Shown: positions 5,566 to 13,310 of the stretch, piece by piece
Layout of the letters: each line of letters begins with the position of its first letter
Numbering within the stretch: the first letter of the stretch is position 1
Assembly: GCF_004795255.1 (NCBI RefSeq)
Contig: NZ_SSBQ01000001.1
Span: forward strand, 1 to 30,487
Length of the DNA stretch: 30,487 bases
Reading direction: 5' to 3'
From: Streptomyces sp. RKND-216
Lineage (GTDB): Bacteria > Actinomycetota > Actinomycetes > Streptomycetales > Streptomycetaceae
The notes under the pieces: generated by a model
The model's input: only the letters and a program-made list of their open reading frames with translations
Databases searched by the model: none
What the model was told of the DNA's origin: nothing
Made by a program: the position numbers and the translations under genes

Positions 5566-7769
5566 CGGCCCGCCCCCTGCTGCTGGTCGGCAAGGTGGGC
5601 GCGGCCCAGGGACTGGAGGGTGAGGAGGTCGTCCTCGGTGGTGGGTGCGGTGAGCTCCATCGGCAGGTGGCCCTTGAGGAGGTAGTCGCCGGGCTGGCCG
5701 TGGTAGGGCCAGTCGGGGCGGGCGGTGGTGTAGATCGCGTCGGTGCGGAAGGCGACGACGGACCGTGCGGGGAGGTGGAGGGCGCCGACGTGCGCGGTGG
5801 CGCCGTCGGGGGTCTTGGCGCGGGTGGACAGCAGCGCGGCGCGGGCGGCGGACCACACCCCGGCGGCCCACTCGGGGTGGGCGTTGGGGTCGCGGGAGAA
5901 CCCGCCGTGCCGCTGCCAGGTGATCGAGGTCGCGTCCGATCCGATGATCTGCGCACCCGCGGGCACCTCGTGCTCGCGGCCGACCGGGGTGGAGCCGGTG
6001 GTGATTCGCGGGCGCTGCGCGAACCCGCCGATGCCGTACAGCAGGATCGAGCGCACGCCGCGGGAGGCCAGGTGCGCCGCCAGGCGCTGACGCTCGTCGC
6101 CGTGGGTGGCTGCGAGGGTCTGCAGGGCGGACCAGGCGTCCTTGAGGCGGGTGGACCACTCGCGCAGTGGGGTGCCGGACTCCCACAGCAGCCCGTCCAG
6201 GATCTCCACCTTCCACGGGGCGATGGGGTTGCGCAGGGCGAGGTTGACCTCTGCCCCGCCGGCCCAGGTGGTGAACGTGCGGCCCCCTTCAGCCGGGTAG
6301 TGCCAGGCCTTGTCGCCGGCGGCCGGGGCGGGGAGCAGCCCGACGTGGTCCCAGCCGTCGGGGACGGTGACGCGGATGTGCCAGTGCGAGGGGGCGTACA
6401 GGGCGTTGACCTGTTCCTTCTCGGTCATGGCGGCGAAAGTGTGGGCGGTGACGCGGCGGGGTGCGCCGACGCCGGAGGCCCAGGTGTGCTTGGCGTAGGC
6501 AAAGGTGCGGTCCAGCTCCGTCAGCTGAGGGAGTGTGGCGGGGACGTGGGGTGGGGTGAGCAGTTCGGTGCGGCCCTGCCCAGCGGTGGCGTGGAGCAGG
6601 CCACGGACCTCCTCCGACATCACCGGATACCCCTCGGCCCAGCGCGAGCCGGGCTTGGCGGGGATGGTGCGGGTCCACAGGTCCCGGCCGGTCTGCGACG
6701 GCGCCCCCATCAAGACCACGTCGCTCCAGTGGCGGCGCAGCTCCTGCCACAGCAGCACGAACGCGTCCCGCACGGTGGCCGGGTCGGCACCGGCCGGGTC
6801 GAACCACTCCCCCACGCTGCGGATTTCGGTGTGCTGGTCGCCGCGCTGCCACCGGCCCACCGGCCGGCGTTCGTGGACCAGGTGGCCGGCCAGCCGGTCC
6901 CGGCCCCGGGTCGACTCCACCGTCCAGCCCTCGGGGAGGGGGGCGTTCAGCCAGGCCGCGACCGCGTCCCGAAGGAACGGGTACCGCTCCGCATCCCGGT
7001 GCCAGGGGTCCCCGCCGGTGATGTAGATCCGCTCCACCGACGCTGGCACCGTCGCGTACACGGCGGTCAGGATCTCCCCTACCGAACCCGTGCCGAGGTC
7101 CAGGCGCACGGTCTGGTCACGGTGCACCAGCACGCCGGTGCCGGTGTCCAGGAACGCCATCTGGCGGGCCTGCTGCGTGAACGTCGGGCGCTTCGACGCC
7201 AGACCCGGCGTCACCCCGAACCACGCGTCACCCGCCTCACCGACCGGGATCGACGGGAGGGTCCGCTCCCCCACCGGCCCAGCGGACACGGGCGCAGCCG
7301 CGGGTGCAGGCACCGGTACGGCGGGCGGCTGCTCCTGGCCGCCGTCGTCGTCGACCGGCTCCTCGGCTCCCGACCGCTCAACGTCGGGCGCGGCCGGCGG
7401 CGCGGCGGCCGCGGGCTCCGTGGCACGGTGACGCAGGTCAGGCGCGGCGGCACCCTCAACTGCGGAGGGCTGTACGGCGCTGTGAGCGGCCGTCTCGTGA
7501 TCGGCGGGCGCTTCCCCGGCCGAAGCCGTGGGAGGCGCTGTGGCGGGCTTCTGCGGGCCAAGGGAGGGCACCAAGGCGACGACATCGGCGACCGACAGGC
7601 CGGCGGCCGGGGCGATCCGGTCCGCCTTCGCCTTCTCGTAGCCACCAAGCACGGCGATCTGCTTGTCCCGGTCAGCCTCCAGCTGTGCCAACTCCCGCCG
7701 CAGCTCCTTGATGTCGTCGCGCAGGCCGCGCAGGTCCCGAAGCCCGGCGGTGAAGTCCTTGCTGTTCAT
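5562..7769 (-). CDS. Large protein with B-family DNA polymerase-like motifs
   Basis: A 735-residue protein encoded just after dnaB. Residues 1-50 form a coiled coil and 70-170 an Ala/Pro-rich linker. The C-terminal half follows the order of a B-family polymerase core: a motif A candidate ELDRTFAYA (Asp420), then HWHIRVTVPDGWDHVGLLP, FTTWAGGAEVNLALRN and WKVEILDGLLWE, a motif B candidate GVRSILLYGIGGF (571-583), and a motif C candidate AFRTDAIYTT with Asp677 at the place of the second Asp of DTDS. The first Asp of DTDS is Arg here. No exonuclease motifs are recognised. This assignment is my reading of weak motifs. The ATG at 7769 has AGGGGA 4 nt upstream; a GTG at 7796 overlapping the dnaB stop would add 9 residues. 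Confidence 0.8.
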   Translation of the reverse strand: MNSKDFTAGLRDLRGLRDDIKELRRELAQLEADRDKQIAVLGGYEKAKADRIAPAAGLSVADVVALVPSLGPQKPATAPPTASAGEAPADHETAAHSAVQPSAVEGAAAPDLRHRATEPAAAAPPAAPDVERSGAEEPVDDDGGQEQPPAVPVPAPAAAPVSAGPVGERTLPSIPVGEAGDAWFGVTPGLASKRPTFTQQARQMAFLDTGTGVLVHRDQTVRLDLGTGSVGEILTAVYATVPASVERIYITGGDPWHRDAERYPFLRDAVAAWLNAPLPEGWTVESTRGRDRLAGHLVHERRPVGRWQRGDQHTEIRSVGEWFDPAGADPATVRDAFVLLWQELRRHWSDVVLMGAPSQTGRDLWTRTIPAKPGSRWAEGYPVMSEEVRGLLHATAGQGRTELLTPPHVPATLPQLTELDRTFAYAKHTWASGVGAPRRVTAHTFAAMTEKEQVNALYAPSHWHIRVTVPDGWDHVGLLPAPAAGDKAWHYPAEGGRTFTTWAGGAEVNLALRNPIAPWKVEILDGLLWESGTPLREWSTRLKDAWSALQTLAATHGDERQRLAAHLASRGVRSILLYGIGGFAQRPRITTGSTPVGREHEVPAGAQIIGSDATSITWQRHGGFSRDPNAHPEWAAGVWSAARAALLSTRAKTPDGATAHVGALHLPARSVVAFRTDAIYTTARPDWPYHGQPGDYLLKGHLPMELTAPTTEDDLLTLQSLGRAHLADQQQGAGR

Positions 7770-7792
7770 GGGGTCCCCTTTCGCGCTCGCGC

Positions 7793-9187
7793 TCACAGGC
7801 CTGTGGCCATGTCGACGAACCGGCTGTAGTGGCCCTGAAAGGCAGTGGTGATGGTCGCGGTGGGGCCGTTCCGATGCTTGGAAACGATCATGTCGGCCTC
7901 GCCCGCGCGTGAGGACTCCCGCTCGTAGACGTCTTCACGGTGCAGCAGAACGATCATGTCCGCGTCCTGCTCCAGCGCGCCGCTCTCACGCAGGTCCGAG
8001 GTCTGAGGCTTCTTGTCGGTGCGCTGCTCGGGGTTGCGGTTGAGCTGAGAGATGGCGACGACCGGGACCTGAAGTTCTTTGGCCATCAGCTTCATCTGCC
8101 GCGACATGTCGGAGACTTCCTGCTGGCGGCTTTCTACGCGGCGGGAGCCGCCGTGCTGCATCAGCTGCAGGTAGTCGACGATGACGAGGTCCAGGCCCTG
8201 GCGCTGCTTGAGTCGTCGGGCTTTGGTACGGATGACCAGAGCGTTCAGTTCCGGGGAGTCGTCCAGGAACAGAGGCGAGGCGTCGATCTTGGTCTTCGCG
8301 CGGGCCAGGCGCTTCCAGCCTTCCTCATCGACCTTGCCAGAGCGGATGTGGTGCAGCGGCACGGACCCCTCTGCTGACAGCAACCGCTGCTGCAGCTCCT
8401 TGCGGCCCATCTCCAGGGAGAAGAAAACAGCCGGGCGGCCGTGTTTGATGCTGCATCCGCGGGCCCAGTCGAGCGCCAGCGTGGACTTACCAACGGAGGG
8501 CCGGGCGGCGATGATGATGAGCTGGCCGGGCTGCAAGCCCTCGGTGAGGGAGTCCAGATCGGTGAAGCCGGTCGGGACGCCGGTCAGTTCGCCGGGCTTG
8601 CGGCGGCCGGCGGCCTCAATGTCATCGATGGTGTCGGCGATGCCGTCGGTGACGTGGGTGAGGGTGTCCTCCACCCGGCGCTGCGCGACGGAGTAGACCT
8701 CGCGCTCGGCGTCCTGAACCCGGTCCTCAACGTCCCCGTCGCGGGTGTAGCCGCTCTGGATGATGCGGGTGCCAGCCTCGATCAGGCGGCGGTCGACGGC
8801 CGCGTCGGCGACGATCTGTGCGTAGGCTGCGGCGGTCGCCGCGGTGGGCACGACTTCCACCAGCTGGTGCAGGTAACCAGGGCCGCCCGCGCGGTCAAGG
8901 TCACCGGAGCTGAGCAAAGCGGCCTTCAGGGTAATCGGGTCAACGGGCTCGCCCTGGGCGTACAGGGCGAGGATGTGGCTGTAGATCGTCTGGTGGGCGG
9001 GGCGGTAGAAGTCGTGTGCGCCAGCCGGGCCGCGCAGGACTTCGGTCACGTCGTCGATAGCGTCGGTGGACAGCAGCATGCCGCCCAAGACGCACTGCTC
9101 GGCCTCCAGCTCCTGAGGCCGGACGCGTTCGAAGCCGCGAGCGGCGACCGGGTCATCGTCGTGGTTGGACTGGGTGGGTACGCTCAT
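7793..9187 (-). CDS. dnaB: Replicative DNA helicase DnaB
   Basis: A 464-residue hexameric 5'-3' replicative helicase. The N-terminal domain (PQELEAEQCVLGGMLL from about residue 24; FYRPAHQTIYSHILALY at 60-76) binds primase in the family. The RecA-like C-terminal domain has Walker A ARPSVGKST (228-236), SLEM (257-260), Walker B LVIVDYLQLM (334-343), ISQLNR (379-384), the DLRESGALEQDAD run (398-410) and KHRNGPT (437-443) with the arginine finger. Length and order are those of bacterial DnaB; no intein is present. The ATG at 9187 has GGAG 8 nt upstream. It follows the initiator-like gene and precedes the polymerase-like gene, an arrangement that points to loading at an origin carried on this element. 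Confidence 0.95.
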   Translation of the reverse strand: MSVPTQSNHDDDPVAARGFERVRPQELEAEQCVLGGMLLSTDAIDDVTEVLRGPAGAHDFYRPAHQTIYSHILALYAQGEPVDPITLKAALLSSGDLDRAGGPGYLHQLVEVVPTAATAAAYAQIVADAAVDRRLIEAGTRIIQSGYTRDGDVEDRVQDAEREVYSVAQRRVEDTLTHVTDGIADTIDDIEAAGRRKPGELTGVPTGFTDLDSLTEGLQPGQLIIIAARPSVGKSTLALDWARGCSIKHGRPAVFFSLEMGRKELQQRLLSAEGSVPLHHIRSGKVDEEGWKRLARAKTKIDASPLFLDDSPELNALVIRTKARRLKQRQGLDLVIVDYLQLMQHGGSRRVESRQQEVSDMSRQMKLMAKELQVPVVAISQLNRNPEQRTDKKPQTSDLRESGALEQDADMIVLLHREDVYERESSRAGEADMIVSKHRNGPTATITTAFQGHYSRFVDMATGL

Positions 9188-9263
9188 CAGTGGATCTCCG
9201 TTCGTTGGGATTCGCTGTGGCGGCCGGGCCGGGCAAGGTCTCCGGCCGCCACACCTGTGCGGG

Positions 9264-10349
9264 TCAGGCGCTGGGTTCCAATGCCTTACGACAGGCACAC
9301 GGCCTCAGCGGGTTGAGCGGCAGAAACGTGGTCGGGTCGTGCGCGAATCCCGAGCCGTGGCACTCGTCGCAGTTCCGGGTCGCCGCACTGATCGTGGCGG
9401 GGTGGTCGCCAGTAGGCGGGGTGTCGGGCAGGCGCTTGAGCTGATGGCGGTAGATCGCACCCACGTCGAAGACACGATCCGGATCGCACCTGCGTGCAAG
9501 GTGGCGCCGCAACGCGGGCAGCGTCCACATGCCGCCCTCCAGTGCTTCCATCACCAGCGGTGCCAGGTCCAGCGCGTCGTGCCGCCCCGGCTTTCCCGGC
9601 AGCGAGCTGAGCATCGACAGGACATCGTCCAGACGCTCGTCGTCGGTAGGAGAGGCCGGAGCCGTCGGCCCAACGGTCCTCTGCCCTGCGCCTGAGCTAC
9701 GGGGCAGGGGCACCGGGCCGGGCGCGTTGCTGTTCGGCGTAGCCGTCTCTCTCGCTCCCTCCGCCCGCGGGCTGTCGCCGATGTGACGGCTGTGACCAGA
9801 GAGAGAGTCATTAAGAGAGTCCTTATAGGAGGAAGCCTGGTTTCCCGAATCCGGATCCTCCGAATCCGGGGAACCCGATTCCTGGTTCCCCGATTCCTGG
9901 AAACCCGTAATCGGTGCGACCTGCGGCTTTGCGCTCTTCGGCTGCTTCGAGGGCTGCTCCTTGGGAGTGGAGCGCGACTGCTTGGTGCTCCCGCGCTTGC
10001 GGTCCTGCGGATCCGAGCGGTGCTCAGGGGGGACGGGCTGGGCGTAGATGCGGACCACCCACTCGTGGCGGCCTCCGGCGCCCGTCGCCAGCTCGCGCAC
10101 CAGGTAGCCGGCGGCCTCCAGCTCATAGGAAGCGCCGTACAGGGCGTCGCGGCCCTCCATGCGCTTCTTCCCGGCCCGCTTGGCCCGCTTGATCATGTCG
10201 GTGATGCTGTCGAGCTCGGCCCCCGGCGGCCGTCGCAGCCACCGAGTCAGCAGGCCCAGGGCGCGGCAGGACAAGTCATCGTCGATGATCAGGTTGTCCA
10301 GCGTCGTCCACGTCGGGCCGACCGGGTCGTGACCTCGTTCCCACCTCAT
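9264..10349 (-). CDS. Replication initiator-like protein (winged helix plus zinc tail)
   Basis: A 361-residue protein directly upstream of dnaB. Residues 1-105 look like a winged-helix domain (LDNLIIDDDLSCRALGLLTR, then DMIKRAKRAGKKRMEGRDAL and YELEAAGYLVRE), as in phage and plasmid initiator/primosomal proteins of the lambda O or DnaD kind. Residues 110-240 are a low-complexity linker with pentapeptide repeats (FQESG, NQESG, SPDSE, DPDSG). Residues 245-310 are a helical domain (DDVLSMLSSLPGK, LRRHLARRCDPDRVF), and the tail has CDECHGSGF and CACR, a likely zinc site. The ATG at 10349 has GGGGGGA 5 nt upstream. The pentapeptide repeats are encoded by 15-bp iterons. Role inferred from architecture and position. 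Confidence 0.8.
   Translation of the reverse strand: MRWERGHDPVGPTWTTLDNLIIDDDLSCRALGLLTRWLRRPPGAELDSITDMIKRAKRAGKKRMEGRDALYGASYELEAAGYLVRELATGAGGRHEWVVRIYAQPVPPEHRSDPQDRKRGSTKQSRSTPKEQPSKQPKSAKPQVAPITGFQESGNQESGSPDSEDPDSGNQASSYKDSLNDSLSGHSRHIGDSPRAEGARETATPNSNAPGPVPLPRSSGAGQRTVGPTAPASPTDDERLDDVLSMLSSLPGKPGRHDALDLAPLVMEALEGGMWTLPALRRHLARRCDPDRVFDVGAIYRHQLKRLPDTPPTGDHPATISAATRNCDECHGSGFAHDPTTFLPLNPLRPCACRKALEPSA
9786..9835. other. A+T-rich patch beside the iterons, candidate unwinding element
   Basis: Positions 9791-9835 are about 55% A+T against roughly 30% around them. The stretch includes CATTAAGAGAG and CCTTATAGG and purine-rich GAGAGAG. It lies inside the linker of the initiator-like gene, immediately downstream (in gene sense) of the iterons, the same order as in lambda ori. 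Confidence 0.5.
9844..9903. repeat. Four 15-bp iterons inside the initiator-like gene, candidate origin
   Basis: Repeats of consensus CCCGAWTCCKGG start at 9844, 9859, 9874 and 9889, exactly 15 bp apart: CCCGAATCCGGA, TCCGAATCCGGG, CCCGATTCCTGG, CCCGATTCCTGG. A weak fifth (CCCGTAATCGG) begins at 9904. They encode a five-residue repeat in a linker, so protein constraint is low while DNA identity is high. Together with the adjacent A+T-rich patch and the downstream dnaB this is a candidate origin of replication. Confidence 0.65.
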
Positions 10350-10447
10350 CGGCTTCCCCCCAACCCGTGCACGGCGTGCAGCCCGACGCCGCGCACGCTG
10401 TAGCTGCCCTTGCTGTCACGCGGTGCAGGTGTGAAAGAAGGGCATGG

Positions 10448-10569
10448 TGTGACATCTGTGACATGAACGAGGCGGGAGCAGGGCAACGTTCCGGAGTTGA
10501 CGGCCTGTGAGCTGGGCGAATACGTGTCCACACCAAGACCAAGTCCATCGAGAGGGGGTCGATGTGACA
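10448..10569. repeat. TGTGACA repeats upstream of the replication operon
   Basis: TGTGACATC and TGTGACATG stand in direct tandem at 10448-10465, and TGTGACA recurs at 10563-10569. They are 100-220 bp upstream of the initiator-like start and may be regulator binding sites. Confidence 0.4.
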
Positions 10570-10849
10570 AGCGTGTGGTTGCGGAACGGTAACGGTCGCC
10601 TCCCGCGGCGATGGGCCGCCGACGGTGGCGTACGGAGTGCATGTGTGTGGTCTCCCCGAGTGAGGTTGGGGAGCCGTGAGGACGGGGCGGGGATCAGATT
10701 CCGGACATCACACCCGCTGGTGGTGTGCAGCCATCGAGTATCTGTTTATCCTGGGCCGCGGTGACCAGACTTCCCTCAGGAAGTGGCACCGCGGTCACCG
10801 AACCGCACTTCACGACTCGCGAGCTTGGCAAGGGCCTGCAGTCGATATG

Positions 10850-10882
10850 ACGGCCGATCTGTTGTGGCGACAGGTCGGCCGT
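10850..10882 (-). terminator. Terminator hairpin behind the glycosyltransferase gene
   Basis: Stem ACGGCCGATCTGT / ACAGGTCGGCCGT, 13 bp with one G-T type mismatch, and a 7-nt loop. It lies about 80 nt past the stop at 10962 and should end the leftward GntR-glycosyltransferase transcript before the replication operon promoter. Confidence 0.7.
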
Positions 10883-10961
10883 CGCTTTGTGGCGGGCTGC
10901 GACCCCACTCCCCGATGAGCACGGTTTGTTCCTCTCGGTGTAGCGATGGGCGGACGATAGC

Positions 10962-11738
10962 TCAGCTCCCGCTGGCGGCGATGCGTCGCCGGTCGGGGGA
11001 CCATCGCCACCCCGTACGGCGCAGGGCATCCGCTCGGGCGAGCAGCACCTCGATGCGAGCAGCGCGCTCCTCGAGGGCATGGTGCTCGGGGCGGGCCGTT
11101 GACTGCTGCGGGTGCTTGCGGTAGATCTCGCCGGGCTTCTCCTGCATCCAGCCGTCGGCGACGGCCTCGCAGGCCAGCATCACGGCGACGTCCTCGGTGG
11201 CGGGGAGAGCCGGCCACCCGCCCACGATGTGCAGCAGCTCGGTGTAGACGGTCATCGACGTGCCTACGACCTGGAGCTGATCCGCCCGGAGGCCGTCGGC
11301 GAGCACGCCTGGTGGCAGCTGCCCCGGGGGCGGATCGTTGGGGCCGGGCCGCATCGTGCCGTCGGGCAGCAGATCGATCGCCGGTGACACGCACCAGCCG
11401 AGATGCGGCTGGGCGATGAGCAGGTCGATGTCGCGCGCGAGCGCCTCGTCATCCGGCAGGAGGTCGTCGGCATCGAGACACCGCACCAGTTGGCCCGTGA
11501 CGCGGTGCAGAGCGAGGTTGCGCGCGCGGGCTGCGCCACCGTGCCGACCTACGCCAGTGGAGATCCACGAGGCGACGGGCAGGGGGTCGAGCGGCTGGCC
11601 GGTCAGTCCGTCCTCCTGCACGACCCACTGCAGAGACCAGCCGGCCGGAAGTACCTGATTCTCCAACGTCGCGCGCACCTCGTGCAGATGTGCGTCGCCG
11701 CCCTCGTAGACCGGGGTGATGATCGAAATCGTAGGCAT
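10962..11738 (-). CDS. Family 2 glycosyltransferase
   Basis: A 258-residue GT-A fold enzyme. The N-terminus ISIITPVYEGG is the nucleotide-binding start of GT2 enzymes; QEDG (41-44), GGAARARNLAL (67-77) and CLDADDLL (87-94) follow, the last holding the DxD-type metal and nucleotide-sugar site. Residues 130-200 should bind the acceptor. No membrane segment or signal peptide is seen, so it is cytosolic. Donor and acceptor are unknown. The ATG at 11738 shares one base with the stop of the GntR gene (TGATG), so the pair is translationally coupled. The enzyme is an unusual cargo for a plasmid backbone and could modify a secondary metabolite, a peptide or a protein. Confidence 0.85.
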   Translation of the reverse strand: MPTISIITPVYEGGDAHLHEVRATLENQVLPAGWSLQWVVQEDGLTGQPLDPLPVASWISTGVGRHGGAARARNLALHRVTGQLVRCLDADDLLPDDEALARDIDLLIAQPHLGWCVSPAIDLLPDGTMRPGPNDPPPGQLPPGVLADGLRADQLQVVGTSMTVYTELLHIVGGWPALPATEDVAVMLACEAVADGWMQEKPGEIYRKHPQQSTARPEHHALEERAARIEVLLARADALRRTGWRWSPDRRRIAASGS

Positions 11739-12532
11739 CAGGACCAGCGCTCCAGAGGGGTCACGAAGACGAGCTTGGCCCGGTCGGCGGGGAACGGAAG
11801 AGCGGCCACCTCGACCGCGCGTCCGGATGTCGCGTAGGTGATCTTGAGGTCCCTCAGCACGGGGACTCCCGGGGGGATGTCCTGCTCCGCGACCTCTTCG
11901 TCGGTCGGCATGCTCGCGGTGACATGGTCCTCGATACGGTCAACCTCAATCCCGAGGGTGTGCAGCTGGTGCATGGTGCCGCCTGGCCACGGGTCACGGC
12001 TCTCGTCGAACAACTCGGGGTTACGGGAGGCCAGCTCGTACGGCAGGTACGACACGGAACACGAAGCACCCGCGCCCTTGCGGTGGCGGCGGGTCCGAGT
12101 GCGACGCAACACCTTCGCTCCTGGCTCGATCTCAAGAATCTCCGCGACCCAGTCGGGAGCGTCGACCACATCGTGGCGGGCGGTGTCCTCGTACACGGTG
12201 GTCAAGGAGATGCCTGACTCCCACTCAGCGACACCACAGCTGCGACGCTCCGCCTCCGGGCGCAGGACGAGATCCTTCTCCTCCTGGTAGCGCGTGTTGC
12301 GCCTCACGGTTGGTGCCGGCGGCACGCGGACCCATGTCTTCCCCCCACCCTTGCCGGACAGCAGCCCCTGCTCCTTCAAGTGCTGCACTGCGCGGGAAGC
12401 CGTGTTGCGGTGCACCCCAAACCGTTCAGCCAGTTCGGGCACCGTCGGGAATTGATCCCCGGGCGCCAGCTCGGTTTCGACGAGCCGCGCCATCGCCGCG
12501 GCGAGCTCCTGGTACTTCCCTGCAACAGCCAT
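11738..12532 (-). CDS. GntR/HutC-family transcriptional regulator
   Basis: A 264-residue regulator. The winged helix lies at about 5-70 with FPTVPELAERFGVHRNTASR and LKEQGLLSGKGG, typical GntR. Residues 95-260 match the UTRA effector domain (VLRRTRTRRHR; YLPYELASRNPELF; EDHVTASMPTDEE; PPGVPVLRDLKITYATSGRAVEVAALPFPADR). Such regulators are common on Streptomyces conjugative plasmids, where members of the KorSA/TraR type repress transfer genes. This gene is divergent from the transfer operon starting at 12786, so control of that operon and of itself is plausible. The ATG at 12532 lacks a good ribosome binding site; the message may be near-leaderless. Confidence 0.9.
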   Translation of the reverse strand: MAVAGKYQELAAAMARLVETELAPGDQFPTVPELAERFGVHRNTASRAVQHLKEQGLLSGKGGGKTWVRVPPAPTVRRNTRYQEEKDLVLRPEAERRSCGVAEWESGISLTTVYEDTARHDVVDAPDWVAEILEIEPGAKVLRRTRTRRHRKGAGASCSVSYLPYELASRNPELFDESRDPWPGGTMHQLHTLGIEVDRIEDHVTASMPTDEEVAEQDIPPGVPVLRDLKITYATSGRAVEVAALPFPADRAKLVFVTPLERWS

Positions 12533-12785
12533 GGCCGTACATTCCCACGTTCGATCACGTCATGCAACAACCAGCCTAGGACGGATTCATAATCCATCAC
12601 GTGCTGGATGCTTGACGGGGTATCGGTTGGCGTGTCAGTGTCCATATCGAGCGATGCAGCACAGGATGGATTGACCGACCTGGGGTGCATCACATTGAGC
12701 ACCGCCATGCCAAAACGGCTCCCCGGTCCTGCAGGGACCTTCCGGGGAGCCGCCCACGAGCCGCCCGACAAGAGAGGAACGACCC
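12533..12785. promoter_or_regulatory. Divergent control region between gntR and the transfer operon
   Basis: This 253-bp gap holds a small inverted repeat GGATT-CAT-AATCC (12583-12595) near the gntR start, a possible operator. Rightward -35-like boxes TTGACG (12612-12617) and TTGACC (12671-12676) are present; matching -10 boxes are weak (CAGTGT at 12636-12641 for the first). A strong leader hairpin lies at 12716-12752, before the ribosome binding site of the first transfer gene. Confidence 0.5.
12716..12752 (+). promoter_or_regulatory. Leader hairpin before the transfer operon
   Basis: Perfect 11-bp stem CGGCTCCCCGG / CCGGGGAGCCG with a 15-nt loop that contains the palindrome CCTGCAGG. It ends 33 nt before the GTG at 12786. 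If transcription starts at either upstream -35 box, the hairpin is in the 5' leader and could act as an attenuator or an mRNA stabiliser; it could also be a terminator. Confidence 0.55.
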
Positions 12786-13310
12786 GTGAACGCCATCATC
12801 GCAACTCCGGTTCAGCCGCGGGAGTCCGCCACGGATCTGCTGGCCGCCGCGTACGAGCGTCACGCCGCCGCCCTCACCCGCTGGTTCGCCAAGCGAGTGG
12901 ACTGGCACCGAGCCGAGGACCTCGCCTCCGAGGTGTGGACCGAGCTCGCCGGCTCCCTGGAGGTCCTGGACCGCCGGGTGCTGAAGCTGGACTGGCTGCT
13001 GCTGGTCGCCGGCAACGTCTTCCGCCGTGACACCGGCGACGACACCGACCCGGCCGTCCTCACCGACCCGGCCGACCTCGACCAGCTCGACATCGCGCTC
13101 GCCGCCACCGGGCAGGCCGCCGACGTCGACCAGGAGCAGGGCGAGGTGAGCGCGCTCGACTTCCGCCGCTCCCACGGCGACCCCGCCACCTGGACCAGCA
13201 GCGACTTCGACGCGTACGAGCACCTCGCCGAGACCGGCGAGGCCGCGACCGTCACCCGCCTGCCGCGCACCACCGCCGACGACGTCGTCCTGGAGGTGCG
13301 GGCCGCATGA
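12786..13310 (+). CDS. Sigma-70 region 2-like protein
   Basis: A 174-residue protein, the first gene of the transfer operon. Residues 15-65 resemble region 2 of ECF sigma factors (LLAAAYERHAAALTRWFAKR, then HRAEDLASEVWTEL), the part that binds core polymerase and the -10 element. After about residue 80 the sequence is acidic (DTGDDTDPAVLTDPADLDQ) and no region 4 helix-turn-helix is visible, so it may be a truncated sigma factor or an anti-sigma-like decoy. The GTG at 12786 has AGAGAGGA 7 nt upstream. Its stop overlaps the next start (ATGA). Confidence 0.75.
   Translation: MNAIIATPVQPRESATDLLAAAYERHAAALTRWFAKRVDWHRAEDLASEVWTELAGSLEVLDRRVLKLDWLLLVAGNVFRRDTGDDTDPAVLTDPADLDQLDIALAATGQAADVDQEQGEVSALDFRRSHGDPATWTSSDFDAYEHLAETGEAATVTRLPRTTADDVVLEVRAA

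Larger units (their letters stand above)
10350..10961. promoter_or_regulatory. Long intergenic region upstream of the replication operon
   Basis: About 610 bases without a convincing gene. Base composition is less G+C-rich than the genes. It contains direct TGTGACAT repeats at 10448-10455 and 10457-10464 and another TGTGACA at 10563-10569, a CTCCCC/GGGGAG hairpin around 10651-10673, a CGGTGACC/GGTCACCG pair with an inner ACTTCC-CTCA-GGAAGT hairpin at about 10758-10801, and the strong hairpin at 10850-10882. The promoter of the leftward initiator-dnaB operon must lie here. A frame ending at 10346 overlaps the initiator start (ATGA) but has no credible start codon. Confidence 0.55.

Noticed and set aside
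5595..7829. Rightward open frame of similar length opposite the polymerase-like gene
   Set aside because: Typical G+C-rich shadow: Gly/Gln/Arg-rich, no motifs, while the leftward frame has ordered motifs and a good start.
10346..10440. Possible small leader peptide ending at the initiator start (ATGA overlap, ...HAVHGLGGSR)
   Set aside because: The last 23 codons have coding-like G/C third positions and the overlap is suggestive, but no start codon with a ribosome binding site was found; left as unproven.
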